Part shown: piece by piece, positions 8,549 to 16,754 of the stretch
Layout of the letters: every line of letters begins with the position of its first letter
How positions within the stretch are numbered: the stretch's first letter is position 1
Program-made: the position numbers and the translations under genes
Source: Aureimonas populi
GTDB lineage: Bacteria; Pseudomonadota; Alphaproteobacteria; Rhizobiales; Rhizobiaceae
Length of the DNA stretch: 64,000 nt
Assembly (NCBI RefSeq): GCF_017815515.1
Contig: NZ_CP072611.1
Span: 1,178,001 to 1,242,000 of the forward strand
Direction: 5' to 3'
The notes under the pieces: generated by a model
Databases searched by the model: none
What the model was told of the DNA's origin: nothing
What the model saw: the letters and a program-made list of their open reading frames with translations, nothing else

Positions 8549-10078
8549 ATGAGACAGATCATACTCGCCGCAACGACGGTGCTGATGGGCATGGCCGGCC
8601 CCGCGCTGGCCGACGGGGGCACGCTCTATTTCGGGCTGTCGGCCGAGCCGCCGACGATGGACGCGCATATCCAGGCCGGCACCGCCTTCCGCACGGTGAA
8701 GCTCGCCATCCACCGGGGGCTGTTGAACTACGGCACCGACGGGGAGCTCTCGCAGGAACTGGCCGAAAGCTACGAGGTGGCGCCCGATGCGCAGACCCTG
8801 ACCTTCCACTTGCGCGAGGCCTTCTTCCACGACGGCAGCCCGGTGACATCGGCCGACGTCAAGGCCACCTTCGACCGGATCATGGCGCCCGGCAGTGCCG
8901 CCTCGCTGCGCAGCCAGTTCGAGATCGTCGACAGCATCGAGACGCCGGACGATCGCACCGTGGTGATCACGCTCAACCGGCCCTCGGTCTCCTTCCTCCA
9001 CTATCTGGCGCTGCCCGAGGCGGTGATCCTGCCCGCTGCCTGGCTGGAGGAGAACCTCGACAACATCGCCAGCGCCGCGCCGGTCGGCGCCGGGCCCTTC
9101 CGCTTCGTTGAATGGGCGCGGGGGGAGGAGCTGGTGATCGAGCGGTTCGACGACTACTACAAGGAGGGCAAGCCCTATCTGGACGAAGTCGTCTACCAGT
9201 TCTACACCGACGAGAACACGCGGATGAACGCGATCCGCACGGGGGACGTGGACATCGTCGAATATGTCCCCGCGCGCGACATGGCGAGCGTCGAGGCCAG
9301 CTCCGACATGCGGCTGGAAAGCACCTACGGCCCCTTCATGGGGCTGCAGTTCAACACCTCCTTCGAGCCGTTCAGCCATCCCGAGGTGCGCCGCGCCGTC
9401 GCCCATGCGGTGGATCGCAGCGTGATCGTGGCCACCGCCTTCGACGGCCTCGGCGCGCCGAACTACGGCCTCGCGATCCCCGAGGGCTACCCGGGCTACG
9501 ATCCGGAAAAGGCCGATTTCTATACCCTCGACTACGATCTCGCCCGCGAGCTGCTGGCCGAGGCAGGCTATCCGGATGGGTTCACCGCGCGACTGGTCTC
9601 GACGTCGCAATACAGCTTCCACCAGAACACCGCGATCGCGGTGCAATCGGAGCTGGCCAAGATCGGCATCACCGTCACCCTCGACATGCCGGACTGGACC
9701 AACCGGATGGCCAAGGTCACCACCGCGGACTACGACTTCGCCATCATGGGCACGGTGGGCGAGATCACCGACCCCGACTGGCTGAGCCAGTTCTACTACG
9801 GCGGCGAGAACCTGGTGCGCACCACGAACGCGCCCTATTTCTCCGATCCCGAGATCGACGCGCTGCTGGACGAGGGCCGGGCGACGGTGGACGCGGACGA
9901 GCGCGCCGAGATCTATTCCCGCTTCGTCGACCGCGCGCTGGAGCTCGCGCCGATCATTTTCCTGAACTGGCGCGACCAGAGCTATGCGGTGAGCGAATCC
10001 GTATCGGGCTTCGTCAACATGCCGGCCTTCCTGACATTCCAGTCCGGCTTCTCGCTGGAGGATACGCAGATCGAATGA
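8549..10078 (+). CDS. ABC importer periplasmic binding protein (SBP family 5)
   Basis: The 509-residue precursor begins with a Sec signal peptide (MRQIILAATTVLMG, cleavage after ALA near residue 21). The mature protein shows the family-5 pattern: ADGGTLYFGLSAEPPTMDAH, FHLREAFFHDGSPVTSADV, and VRRAVAHAVDRSVIV. It would bind peptides, opines or related amino compounds for the upstream transporter. AGGGG and GAAAAG precede this ATG; an in-frame ATG at 8525 would precede the signal peptide by eight polar residues and is not favoured. Placing the binding protein last is less common than first. The IS630 scar begins about 45 bases downstream. Confidence 0.92.
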   Translation: MRQIILAATTVLMGMAGPALADGGTLYFGLSAEPPTMDAHIQAGTAFRTVKLAIHRGLLNYGTDGELSQELAESYEVAPDAQTLTFHLREAFFHDGSPVTSADVKATFDRIMAPGSAASLRSQFEIVDSIETPDDRTVVITLNRPSVSFLHYLALPEAVILPAAWLEENLDNIASAAPVGAGPFRFVEWARGEELVIERFDDYYKEGKPYLDEVVYQFYTDENTRMNAIRTGDVDIVEYVPARDMASVEASSDMRLESTYGPFMGLQFNTSFEPFSHPEVRRAVAHAVDRSVIVATAFDGLGAPNYGLAIPEGYPGYDPEKADFYTLDYDLARELLAEAGYPDGFTARLVSTSQYSFHQNTAIAVQSELAKIGITVTLDMPDWTNRMAKVTTADYDFAIMGTVGEITDPDWLSQFYYGGENLVRTTNAPYFSDPEIDALLDEGRATVDADERAEIYSRFVDRALELAPIIFLNWRDQSYAVSESVSGFVNMPAFLTFQSGFSLEDTQIE

Positions 10079-10120
10079 TCCCCCCGCCGGCGCCTCCGGG
10101 CGCGGCTGCAATCGGACGGT

Positions 10121-10750
10121 TCTGGAGCCTCGCACTTTCAAGTTGGTGCATATCCAACAGCTTTGAAGTAGTTTTGACATTCCGTGGGAGAGAAGAGATC
10201 GCAGATGTCTCCGATTGCCTGCCATAGGGCGTCGATTGTTCGGATGGCTCCGGCCCGCAGATGTGCCTTGAGTTTGGCGAAGGCCATCTCGATGGGGTCG
10301 AGATCGGGACTATATGGCGGCAGGAACAGCATCCATGCGCCGCGCGCCTTGATAGCCGCTTGGGCCTTCGGGCTCGTGTGAGCGGCGAGATTGTCGAGGA
10401 TGACGACGTCGCCCGCAGACAGTGTCGGGGAAAGTTGGGTCTCGACATAAGCCTCGGAGACGCGCCGGTTCATCGGCCGATCCACCACGACAGGTGCGGT
10501 GAGCCCGAAGCATCTGAGGCCGGCGATGAAGGTCTGGGTCTTCCAGTGACCGAACGGCGCTTTGGAGCGCAGCCGCTCGCCCCTGGGCAGCGGCCGTAGT
10601 GGCATGTCATCTTCGTGGTCGTGCCGGACTCGTCAATGAAGACCAGCCTATGCGGTTCAAGCCGCACCCTCGGTTGCCGCCCAGCCGTCCATTCCTGGCG
10701 CGCCTTCTTGACGTCGGGTCGATCTCGCTCGCTGGCCAGCAGCGTTTTTC
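10121..10750 (-). mobile_element. IS630-family transposase remnant (frameshifted, 5' truncated)
   Basis: The leftward frame ending at 10138 reads as the C-terminal DDE half of an IS630-type transposase: GHWKTQTFIAGLRC, DVVILDNLAAHTS, LPPYSPDLDPIEMAFAKLK. The preceding part (RPDVKKARQEW, RLVFIDESGTTTKMT) lies in another frame, so a frameshift sits near 10590-10605. The N-terminal half is missing: homology stops near 10750 where IS66 sequence begins. The stretch around 10121-10150 probably holds the right terminal repeat, since transposase coding ends there. It is inactive. Confidence 0.85.
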
Positions 10751-11084
10751 CGCTAAACCCTCGCGCACTGGCCCGGGCTAATCCGCTTCCTCGACGACGG
10801 CACCCTCGAGCTCGACACCAACCCGGTCGAGAACCAGATCCGCCCGATCACGCTGACGCGGAAGAACGCCCTCTTCGCCGGCAACGAGGTCGGCGCCGAG
10901 AACTGGGCCATGCTCGCTTCGCTCGTTGCTACCTGCAAGATGTCCGGCGTGACCCCCGTCGACTATCTTGTCGAAACCCTCCGCCGTCCTCGACGGGCAC
11001 CCCAAATCCTACATCGAACACCTCATGCCCTGGCGGCACCCACAGCCGTCGAGTCTGGCTGCACAGGCCACGTCATCGCGCTTA
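10748..11084 (+). pseudogene. IS66-family TnpC C-terminal fragment
   Basis: A rightward fragment encodes the end of an IS66 transposase: LAHWPGLIRFLDDG, ELDTNPVENQIRPI, RKNALFAGNEVGAENWAM, then after a one-base frameshift near 10980 AVLDGHPKSYIEHLMPW. Upstream the frame hits TAA at 10754, where the family normally has a Tyr codon (R-Y-T-L-A-H-W), so even the fragment has decayed. The stretch ending CGCTTAC at about 11084 fits an IS66 terminal repeat. It is fused head-on to the IS630 remnant, and the N-terminal part is absent. Confidence 0.8.
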
Positions 11085-11100
11085 CATGTGAGCGCGATGA
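11071..11100. repeat. Perfect 11-bp inverted repeat at IS66 fragment end
   Basis: GTCATCGCGCT at 11071 is repeated inverted as AGCGCGATGAC ending at 11100, with an 8-base centre TACATGTG. It could be the IS66 terminus with a mirrored flank, or a hairpin terminator without a T-tract. No gene lies between here and 11389. Confidence 0.55.
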
Positions 11101-11388
11101 CGGGCATACAGGGGGCAGGGCACGAGGTGCCGGCCCAGGCCAACGCGCCTGAAACGTCCGCCATCATTCCGCGCCGCCAGAACGAAGCCGCCGCAAGCAC
11201 CGCGCCCACAACCCCGTCAAAACAACAACGCATTCTTAAAGCCGAAGCCAGCAATAGCCCGGCTCTCCCCAAGCAGCGTTGAGACAGCGCGCCGATCCTG
11301 TGTCGAAACAGTTCCATGATGAGACGCACGTTGTGGCAGCCAATGACTACGGTTGCCGTTGAGTGCGGCCCGTGTGAAATAGAGGGTT

Positions 11389-11757
11389 ATGAAAGCCCTG
11401 TCGATCGTAGCGCCCGGTGGCAGTCGCATTGCATCCGGCGACAAGACGCTGGAAGTGCGGCGTTGGAAACCCAACCTGCATGCCGATGAGGACTTGTTGA
11501 TCGTCGAGAACCGCCGTTTCCTTCGAAACGATGGGGAGGAAGACGATGCGGGCATAGCCGTCGCTCTCGTCCGCGTTGCGAATGTTCGCCCATTCGTGCC
11601 GGACGATATGGTCGCAGCTTGCGGCAGCTCTTTCGAAGAGGGCTGGCTGGCATGGGAGCTGGTTGACGTCCGTCCGCTGTCCTCGACATTCAACGTGAAG
11701 GCAGCTCGTGGGATGTACGACATCGACTCGCCGTCCGATTTGCCGATACCCCTGTGA
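11389..11757 (+). CDS. ASCH-domain protein
   Basis: The 122-residue product matches the ASCH (PUA-like, RNA-binding-fold) pattern at its N-terminus: KALSIVAPGGSRIASGDKTLEVRRW, with the usual G-x-K-T-x-E-x-R core at about residues 17-24. Such proteins are thought to bind RNA or nucleosides; the exact role is unknown. The ATG has AGAGGG five bases upstream. Flanked by the IS scar and a gene-free stretch, it is likely an acquired cargo or orphan gene. The last 40 residues show no motif I recognise. Confidence 0.65.
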   Translation: MKALSIVAPGGSRIASGDKTLEVRRWKPNLHADEDLLIVENRRFLRNDGEEDDAGIAVALVRVANVRPFVPDDMVAACGSSFEEGWLAWELVDVRPLSSTFNVKAARGMYDIDSPSDLPIPL

Positions 11758-12257
11758 TCGTCGAACGCCCGGCCGGATCATTGTCCACGCCGCGTCGCGA
11801 GACGATCGGACGCCCGGCATGGTCTGCTTCGCGAAGGTCCTGCGATGCGACGTCGTGGGCGGCCCCCTTCCGCAGGGCGTAGGAGCCCATCCGGGAGCCC
11901 GAGCGCGAGCACTGCGGTGAGGACGCGTTGCTGGCCGTCCTTGGTGAGCTAATGCGAGGCGGGGTGAGGCGTTGCCGGCCCTATGCGGTGCGGCTCGGGA
12001 GGGATTGGGTGGGGCGCCATCTTGATCGGCGAGGCGGCCGCGTTGTGCAGTGCGTTGTCGCAAGTCGGGGCAGGAACGTGTGCTGTCCCTGCGTCGCGTT
12101 CCATGATCTCCCGGAGAGGGGCGTGGCGAAGGTGGTGTGGAACGCATCTCTGCCGCACTATGGCACGCGAACATGCAAGATACATGAATCCTCTATCTTC
12201 CAAATCGCGCCGGATCATGTTTCCTGAGGGGGTTCGGCCATGGGAGGTGATCTGGGC
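11758..12257. other. About 500 bases without a recognisable gene
   Basis: Only shadow-like open frames occur here (for example 11928-12227 forward), with no ribosome site and no family motif. No trace of a tctC gene, which would be expected next to tctBA, could be read. The tract 12155-12230 is AT-richer and probably contains the tctBA promoter. The rest may be decayed DNA left by the neighbouring IS insertions. Confidence 0.5.
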
Positions 12258-12707
12258 ATGTACCAAAGGGACTATCGCGATATCATAGGCGGAGGGCTTC
12301 TTCTGCTCACGGGGGCGTTGATCGCCTGGCAGGCCTCAACGGCGCTGGACCTTGGCACCGTGCGCCGCATGGGGCCGGGCCTGTTTCCCATGGCTGTGGG
12401 CGTGCTTCTGGCCGGCTTCGGTCTGGCCATCATGATTCCGGCCTTCTTCCGGCAGGGAACGCTCGATGCGGTGGAGATCCGCCCCACCCTCGCGGTGCTG
12501 GCGAGCGTGGGCGCCTTCGCGCTGACGATCCGGCCCTACGGCCTCCTACCGGCCATCGCGGCACTGGTCTTCGTGGCAATGCTCGCGGAAACGAGGTTCC
12601 GGCCCGTCGCGCTCGTCGGGTCGATCGTCTTCCTGTCCCTGCTCGCCTATCTGATCTTCCGCGTCGGGCTCGGCCTGCCGCTCGCCATGGTCCGGTGGCC
12701 GCACTGA
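12258..12707 (+). CDS. tctB: TctB, tripartite tricarboxylate transporter small membrane subunit
   Basis: The 149-residue protein has four hydrophobic segments and the TctB opening RDYRDIIGGGLLLLTGALIAW followed by GPGLFP, a family hallmark. It is the small integral-membrane subunit that works with TctA and a periplasmic TctC in secondary uptake of citrate or other carboxylates. GGGAGGTGA ends seven bases before the ATG at 12258, a near-perfect ribosome site, so this start is preferred over the ATG at 12240. The stop overlaps the tctA start as TGATG. Confidence 0.88.
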   Translation: MYQRDYRDIIGGGLLLLTGALIAWQASTALDLGTVRRMGPGLFPMAVGVLLAGFGLAIMIPAFFRQGTLDAVEIRPTLAVLASVGAFALTIRPYGLLPAIAALVFVAMLAETRFRPVALVGSIVFLSLLAYLIFRVGLGLPLAMVRWPH

Positions 12708-14230
12708 TGGACGTCTTCGGCACGCTTACCGGGAATATCGCGCTCGGCCTCAACACCGCCCTGTCGGCTTCCAACCTCTTCTATTGCTTTGTCGGCGTCT
12801 TCCTCGGCACGGTGATCGGCGTCATTCCCGGGCTCGGGGCCCTGGCGGCGATCTCGATGCTCTTCCCGATCACCTTCCATCTCGACCCCACGGCCGCGCT
12901 GATCATGCTGGCCGGCATCTGGTACGGCACCAGCTATGGTGGGAACACCGCCTCCATCCTCCTGAACATTCCCGGCACGCCCGCCAATGCGGTGACGTGC
13001 CTCGACGGCTATCCGATGACGCGCCAGGGGCGGGGAGGCGTGGCGCTGCTGATGACGACGGTCGCCTCCTTCGTCGGCGGCTCCATCGGCATCGTGCTGA
13101 TGATGCTCTTCGCGCCCACCATCGCCTCCTACGCCCTGTCCTTCGGTTCGGCAGACTATTTCTCGCTGATGGTGCTCGGCCTCGTGGCGGCCTCGACCAT
13201 CTCGGACGGTTCCGCCATCAAGGGGCTGGCCATGGTGGTGCTCGGCATCGCCTTCGGCACCGTGGGCATGGACCTTTATACGGGCCAGGCGCGCTTCACC
13301 TTCGGAATGCTGGAACTGGCCGACGGCATCAGCCTCGTCGCTCTGGCCATGGGGCTGTTCGGCATCTCCGAGATCATCGTCGGCGTCCGGCAGGTGGGCG
13401 TGGCGCGCATCGACCGCAAGAGCGTGACCTTGCGCGCGATGAAGCCGACGCGGGACGATCTGCGCCGCTCCATCGGGCCGATGCTGCGCGGAACGGGGCT
13501 CGGCTCCTTCTTCGGCACCCTGCCGGGCACGGGCCCCTCCGTCGCCGCCTTCATGGCCTATGCCGTGGAGAAGCGGGTGGCGAAGGACCGCTCGCGCTTC
13601 GGCAAGGGGGCCATCGAGGGGATCATGGCGCCGGAATCGGCCAACAACGCCGCCGACCAGACCTCGTTCATCCCCACTTTGGCGCTGGGCATTCCCGGCA
13701 GCCCCACCATGGCCCTGATGCTGGGCGCGCTCATCATCCATGGCATCACGCCCGGGCCACAGCTCATGACCGAGCAGGCCAGCCTCTTCTGGGGCCTGGT
13801 GATGAGCTTCTGGATCGGCAACCTCCTGCTGGTCGTGCTCAATGTGCCGCTGATCGGGCTCTGGGTGCGGCTGCTGCTGATCCCCTACCACCTGCTCTAC
13901 CCGGCGGTGCTGATGTTCATCTGCATCGGCGTGTACACGGTGAACAACAACGCCTTCGACGTCTGGCTGGTGCTGTTCTTCGGGGCGCTGGGCTATGGGC
14001 TGCGGCTGTTGCAGTTCTCGGCGGCGCCGCTCCTGCTCGGCTTCGTGCTGGGGCCGCTGATGGAGGAGCATTTCCGCCGCGCCATGCTGATCTCGCGCGG
14101 CAATCTCATGACCTTCCTCGAGCGGCCGATCTCGGGCACGGTTCTGGCCGTGACGGCCCTCCTGCTCGTGTGGAGCGCCTGGGCGGCCTTCCGCCAGTCT
14201 CGCAACCCGATGCTCTCAGTGACCAACTGA
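12707..14230 (+). CDS. tctA: TctA, tripartite tricarboxylate transporter large membrane subunit
   Basis: This 507-residue polytopic protein has typical TctA motifs: GVIPGLGALAAISMLFP near residue 35, GIWYGTSYGGNTASILLNIPG near 70, and LPGTGPSVAAFMAYA and PESANNAADQTSFIPTL in the middle. It is the main transport subunit. The start is coupled to tctB; an in-frame GTG 12 bases earlier is unlikely. No tctC is seen beside it, so the operon may use a distant binding protein or may have lost its own. A strong hairpin follows the stop. Confidence 0.92.
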   Translation: MDVFGTLTGNIALGLNTALSASNLFYCFVGVFLGTVIGVIPGLGALAAISMLFPITFHLDPTAALIMLAGIWYGTSYGGNTASILLNIPGTPANAVTCLDGYPMTRQGRGGVALLMTTVASFVGGSIGIVLMMLFAPTIASYALSFGSADYFSLMVLGLVAASTISDGSAIKGLAMVVLGIAFGTVGMDLYTGQARFTFGMLELADGISLVALAMGLFGISEIIVGVRQVGVARIDRKSVTLRAMKPTRDDLRRSIGPMLRGTGLGSFFGTLPGTGPSVAAFMAYAVEKRVAKDRSRFGKGAIEGIMAPESANNAADQTSFIPTLALGIPGSPTMALMLGALIIHGITPGPQLMTEQASLFWGLVMSFWIGNLLLVVLNVPLIGLWVRLLLIPYHLLYPAVLMFICIGVYTVNNNAFDVWLVLFFGALGYGLRLLQFSAAPLLLGFVLGPLMEEHFRRAMLISRGNLMTFLERPISGTVLAVTALLLVWSAWAAFRQSRNPMLSVTN

Positions 14231-14247
14231 GGGCGATTGCGGGCATG

Positions 14248-14283
14248 AAAAAGGGGGAGCGGCCCGGGCCGCTCCCCCTTTTT
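14248..14283. terminator. Bidirectional terminator, perfect 18-bp palindrome
   Basis: Five A, GGGGGAGCGG and CCC are followed without spacer by the exact reverse complement ending in five T. It lies between the convergent tctA and ompA-like genes and can terminate both. Confidence 0.88.
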
Positions 14284-14305
14284 CTCGTTTCAGGGCCGCC
14301 CGGCC

Positions 14306-14971
14306 TCAGCCGGCCTGAAGCGGCGAGATCGAGATTTCGACGCGGCGGTTCTGCGCGCGGCCCTGCTCGGTGGCGTTGGAGGCGACGGGCTGCGAAAGGC
14401 CCTGGCCCTGCACGTTCAGGCGGCGGCCGTTGACGCCCTGGTTCTGGAGGAAGCCCGCGACGCTGGAGGCGCGGCGCTGGGAGAGGCCGAAATTGTACTG
14501 CGCCGAGCCGACATTGTCGGTGTGGCCCACGACATCCACGATGGACTGGTCGTACTTGTTGAGGACGATCGCGACCGAGGTGAGGGTCGGGTAGAACTCG
14601 GAACGGACCTGGTCCTGGTCGGTGGCGAAGGTGATGTTGGAGGGCATGTTGAGCACGATGCGGTCGCCGACGCGCGTGACCGAGACGCCCGTGCCCTGGA
14701 GCTGGGCGCGGAGGTCGGCCTCCTGCCGGTCCATGTAGACGCCGATGCCGCCGCCGCTCAGCGCGCCGATGCCCGCGCCCAGAAGCGCGGCGCGGCCGCG
14801 GTCCACGCCCGCCACCTCGCCCACGAGATAGCCGCCGAGCGCGCCGACGCCCGCGCCGATGCCGGTGCCGGCGGCCGCCCTCGAAATCTGCTGCTCACCC
14901 GTATAGGGATTGCTGGTGGTGCAGCCGGCGAGAATGGCCAGAGAGGCTGAGGCGGCGATGGTTTTCTTCAT
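14306..14971 (-). CDS. OmpA-family lipoprotein with glycine zipper
   Basis: The 221-residue precursor starts with a lipoprotein signal (MKKTIAASASLAILAGC, lipobox LAGC, Cys17). Residues about 30-80 form a glycine-zipper region (GTGIGAGVGALGGYLVGE), and the C-terminal half is an OmpA_C peptidoglycan-binding domain with VVGHTDNVGSAQYNFGLS and a Q/R-rich N-R-R-V-E-I end. This is the YiaD-like architecture: an outer-membrane lipoprotein that tethers the envelope to peptidoglycan. CGGAG precedes the start. It is monocistronic, with terminators on both sides. Confidence 0.88.
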   Translation of the reverse strand: MKKTIAASASLAILAGCTTSNPYTGEQQISRAAAGTGIGAGVGALGGYLVGEVAGVDRGRAALLGAGIGALSGGGIGVYMDRQEADLRAQLQGTGVSVTRVGDRIVLNMPSNITFATDQDQVRSEFYPTLTSVAIVLNKYDQSIVDVVGHTDNVGSAQYNFGLSQRRASSVAGFLQNQGVNGRRLNVQGQGLSQPVASNATEQGRAQNRRVEISISPLQAG

Positions 14972-15143
14972 GAAGGCGCTCCGAGGACAGGACGATTGCA
15001 AAGAGGCTGGGCCCCTTATGGTTCAACTTTGATTAAAAAGCAGCCGATCGCCGCGAAATCGGCCTTTAGGACCGTTAGTGGGCGGAATGGGGGCGGCCGG
15101 GCGCAAACCGCCCCGACTGTTGCGAACCGGCGACGCCCATGAA

Positions 15144-15169
15144 AAAGGCCGCCTTTTCAGGCGGCCTTT
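15144..15169 (-). terminator. asd terminator
   Basis: On the reverse strand AAAGGCCGCC, loop TGAAAA, GGCGGCC then five T form a classic intrinsic terminator 22 bases after the asd stop. Confidence 0.85.
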
Positions 15170-15190
15170 CCAGTATCGGGGGCAGGGCGC

Positions 15191-16222
15191 TCAGGCGGCC
15201 TTGCGGTTCTGCAGCAGGCGCCGGTTGACGAGAAGCTCGGCGATCTGCACCGCGTTCAGCGCCGCGCCCTTGCGCAGATTGTCGGCCACGACCCACAAAT
15301 TGAGCCCGTTCTCCAGCGTCTGGTCCTCGCGGATGCGCGAGATGTAGGTGGCATCCTCGCCCGCGCTCTCGATCGGCGTCACGTAGCCGCCATCCTCGTG
15401 CTTGTCGATGACGAGGCATCCCGGCGCCTCGCGCAGGATGGCCCGCGCCTCCTCCGCTGTGATCGGGTTCTCGAACTCGATGTTCACCGCCTCCGAATGG
15501 CCGATGAAGACGGGTACGCGCACGGCCGTGCACGTCACCTTGATCTTCGGGTCCAGCATCTTCTTGGTCTCGGCCATCACCTTCCACTCCTCCTTGGTGG
15601 AGCCGTCCTCCATGAAGACGTCGATATGGGGGATGACGTTGAAGGCGATACGCTTGGTGAACTTCCTGTTGGTGGTGGGGTCCGCCACGAAGACGGCGCG
15701 CGACTGCTCGAACAGCTCGTCCATGCCGTCCTTGCCCGCGCCGGAGACCGACTGGTAGGTGGAGACGACGACGCGCTTGATGGTGGCCTTGTCGTGCAGG
15801 GGCTTGAGCGCCACCACGAGCTGGGCCGTCGAGCAGTTGGGGTTGGCGATGATGTTGCGGCGGGTGAAGCCGGACACGGCGTCCGCGTTCACCTCCGGCA
15901 CGATCAGCGGCACGTCGGAATCGTAGCGGAAGGCGGAGGAATTATCGATGACGACGACGCCCTGCGCTGCGATCTTCGGTGCCCAATCCTTGGCGACCGA
16001 GCCGCCGGCCGACATCAGGCAGATGTCCGTGCCCGCCCAGTCGTAGCTTTCCAGCGCCTTCACCTTCAGCGTCCTGTCGCCGAAGGAGACCTCCGTGCCC
16101 TGGCTGCGCCGCGAGGCGAGCGCCACCACCTCGTCGGCGGGGAAGCCGCGCTCGTCGAGGATGGAAAGCATTTCGCGCCCGACATTGCCGGTCGCGCCCA
16201 CGACAGCGATCTTGTAGCCCAT
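15191..16222 (-). CDS. asd: Aspartate-semialdehyde dehydrogenase
   Basis: The 343-residue enzyme reduces aspartyl phosphate to aspartate semialdehyde with NADPH, the branch point to lysine/diaminopimelate, threonine and methionine. The N-terminal GATGNVGREML binds NADPH, and Cys130 in NPNCSTAQ is the catalytic nucleophile. FNVIPHID and the substrate-binding ALNAVQIAE near the end complete the family pattern. Length is normal. It sits near leuB and leuD as in many Hyphomicrobiales and is probably transcribed alone, ending at the hairpin just downstream. Confidence 0.95.
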   Translation of the reverse strand: MGYKIAVVGATGNVGREMLSILDERGFPADEVVALASRRSQGTEVSFGDRTLKVKALESYDWAGTDICLMSAGGSVAKDWAPKIAAQGVVVIDNSSAFRYDSDVPLIVPEVNADAVSGFTRRNIIANPNCSTAQLVVALKPLHDKATIKRVVVSTYQSVSGAGKDGMDELFEQSRAVFVADPTTNRKFTKRIAFNVIPHIDVFMEDGSTKEEWKVMAETKKMLDPKIKVTCTAVRVPVFIGHSEAVNIEFENPITAEEARAILREAPGCLVIDKHEDGGYVTPIESAGEDATYISRIREDQTLENGLNLWVVADNLRKGAALNAVQIAELLVNRRLLQNRKAA

Positions 16223-16407
16223 TGTGATTGACCGTCCTTGAGCTCCCCGCGAGACCTTTGTCCAGCACCTCCAACCCCGTCCCGGGGGAGTGCGGGACGA
16301 AGGCGTCAGATAATCGCGGTTTTGGTCGTGGAGCGCAGGATCATGCGTTTCCTATGAGCGCAGCGGTGCGTCTTGTCAATCGCCGAACCGGCGCGCGCGA
16401 GGCGGCC

Positions 16408-16506
16408 TCAGCCGCGCCGGCGGGGTGCGCCGCCGCGCTCGCCGCGATTGAGAATCTTCTTGGTCACCCAGCCGACGAACACGGCCTTGAGGATGGAACG
16501 GATCAT
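16408..16506 (-). CDS. Small basic protein, 32 residues
   Basis: A 33-codon frame begins MIRSILKAVFVGWVTKKIL and ends in an Arg/Gly-rich tail (GGAPRRRG). Its ATG is preceded seven bases away by GGAGG, the best ribosome site in the interval, which is the main reason for calling it. The first 20 residues could form an amphipathic or short membrane helix. It lies alone between asd and the MHS transporter, with no neighbour close enough for an operon. The function is unknown. A chance frame is possible, but the ribosome site and compact hydrophobic-basic design argue for a real small protein. Confidence 0.55.
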   Translation of the reverse strand: MIRSILKAVFVGWVTKKILNRGERGGAPRRRG

Positions 16507-16754
16507 GGTCGGGCCTCCGAAACAGGGTTTTCACAGGGTACAACGCGCCATTCGACGGGAGGTTGCGCCCCCGCCCGTTCATCGCCCGCGCGCAAGCGAT
16601 GCATCGCGCAATGATCGGCAAGCAAGTTCAAATCTAGTCTGGTCTTCCCCGTAAAGGAACACGGTATTTACATTCGATGAAAAAGGGATAGCGTCGTCTT
16701 GTTTCGCCACGCGGCTGGAGGGCCGCAGGAGGGCCGGCGAAGGGAGGAGATTTC

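Noticed and set aside
11928..12227. 99-codon forward frame upstream of tctB
   Set aside because: No ribosome site, no family look, Arg/Gly-rich; treated as non-coding.
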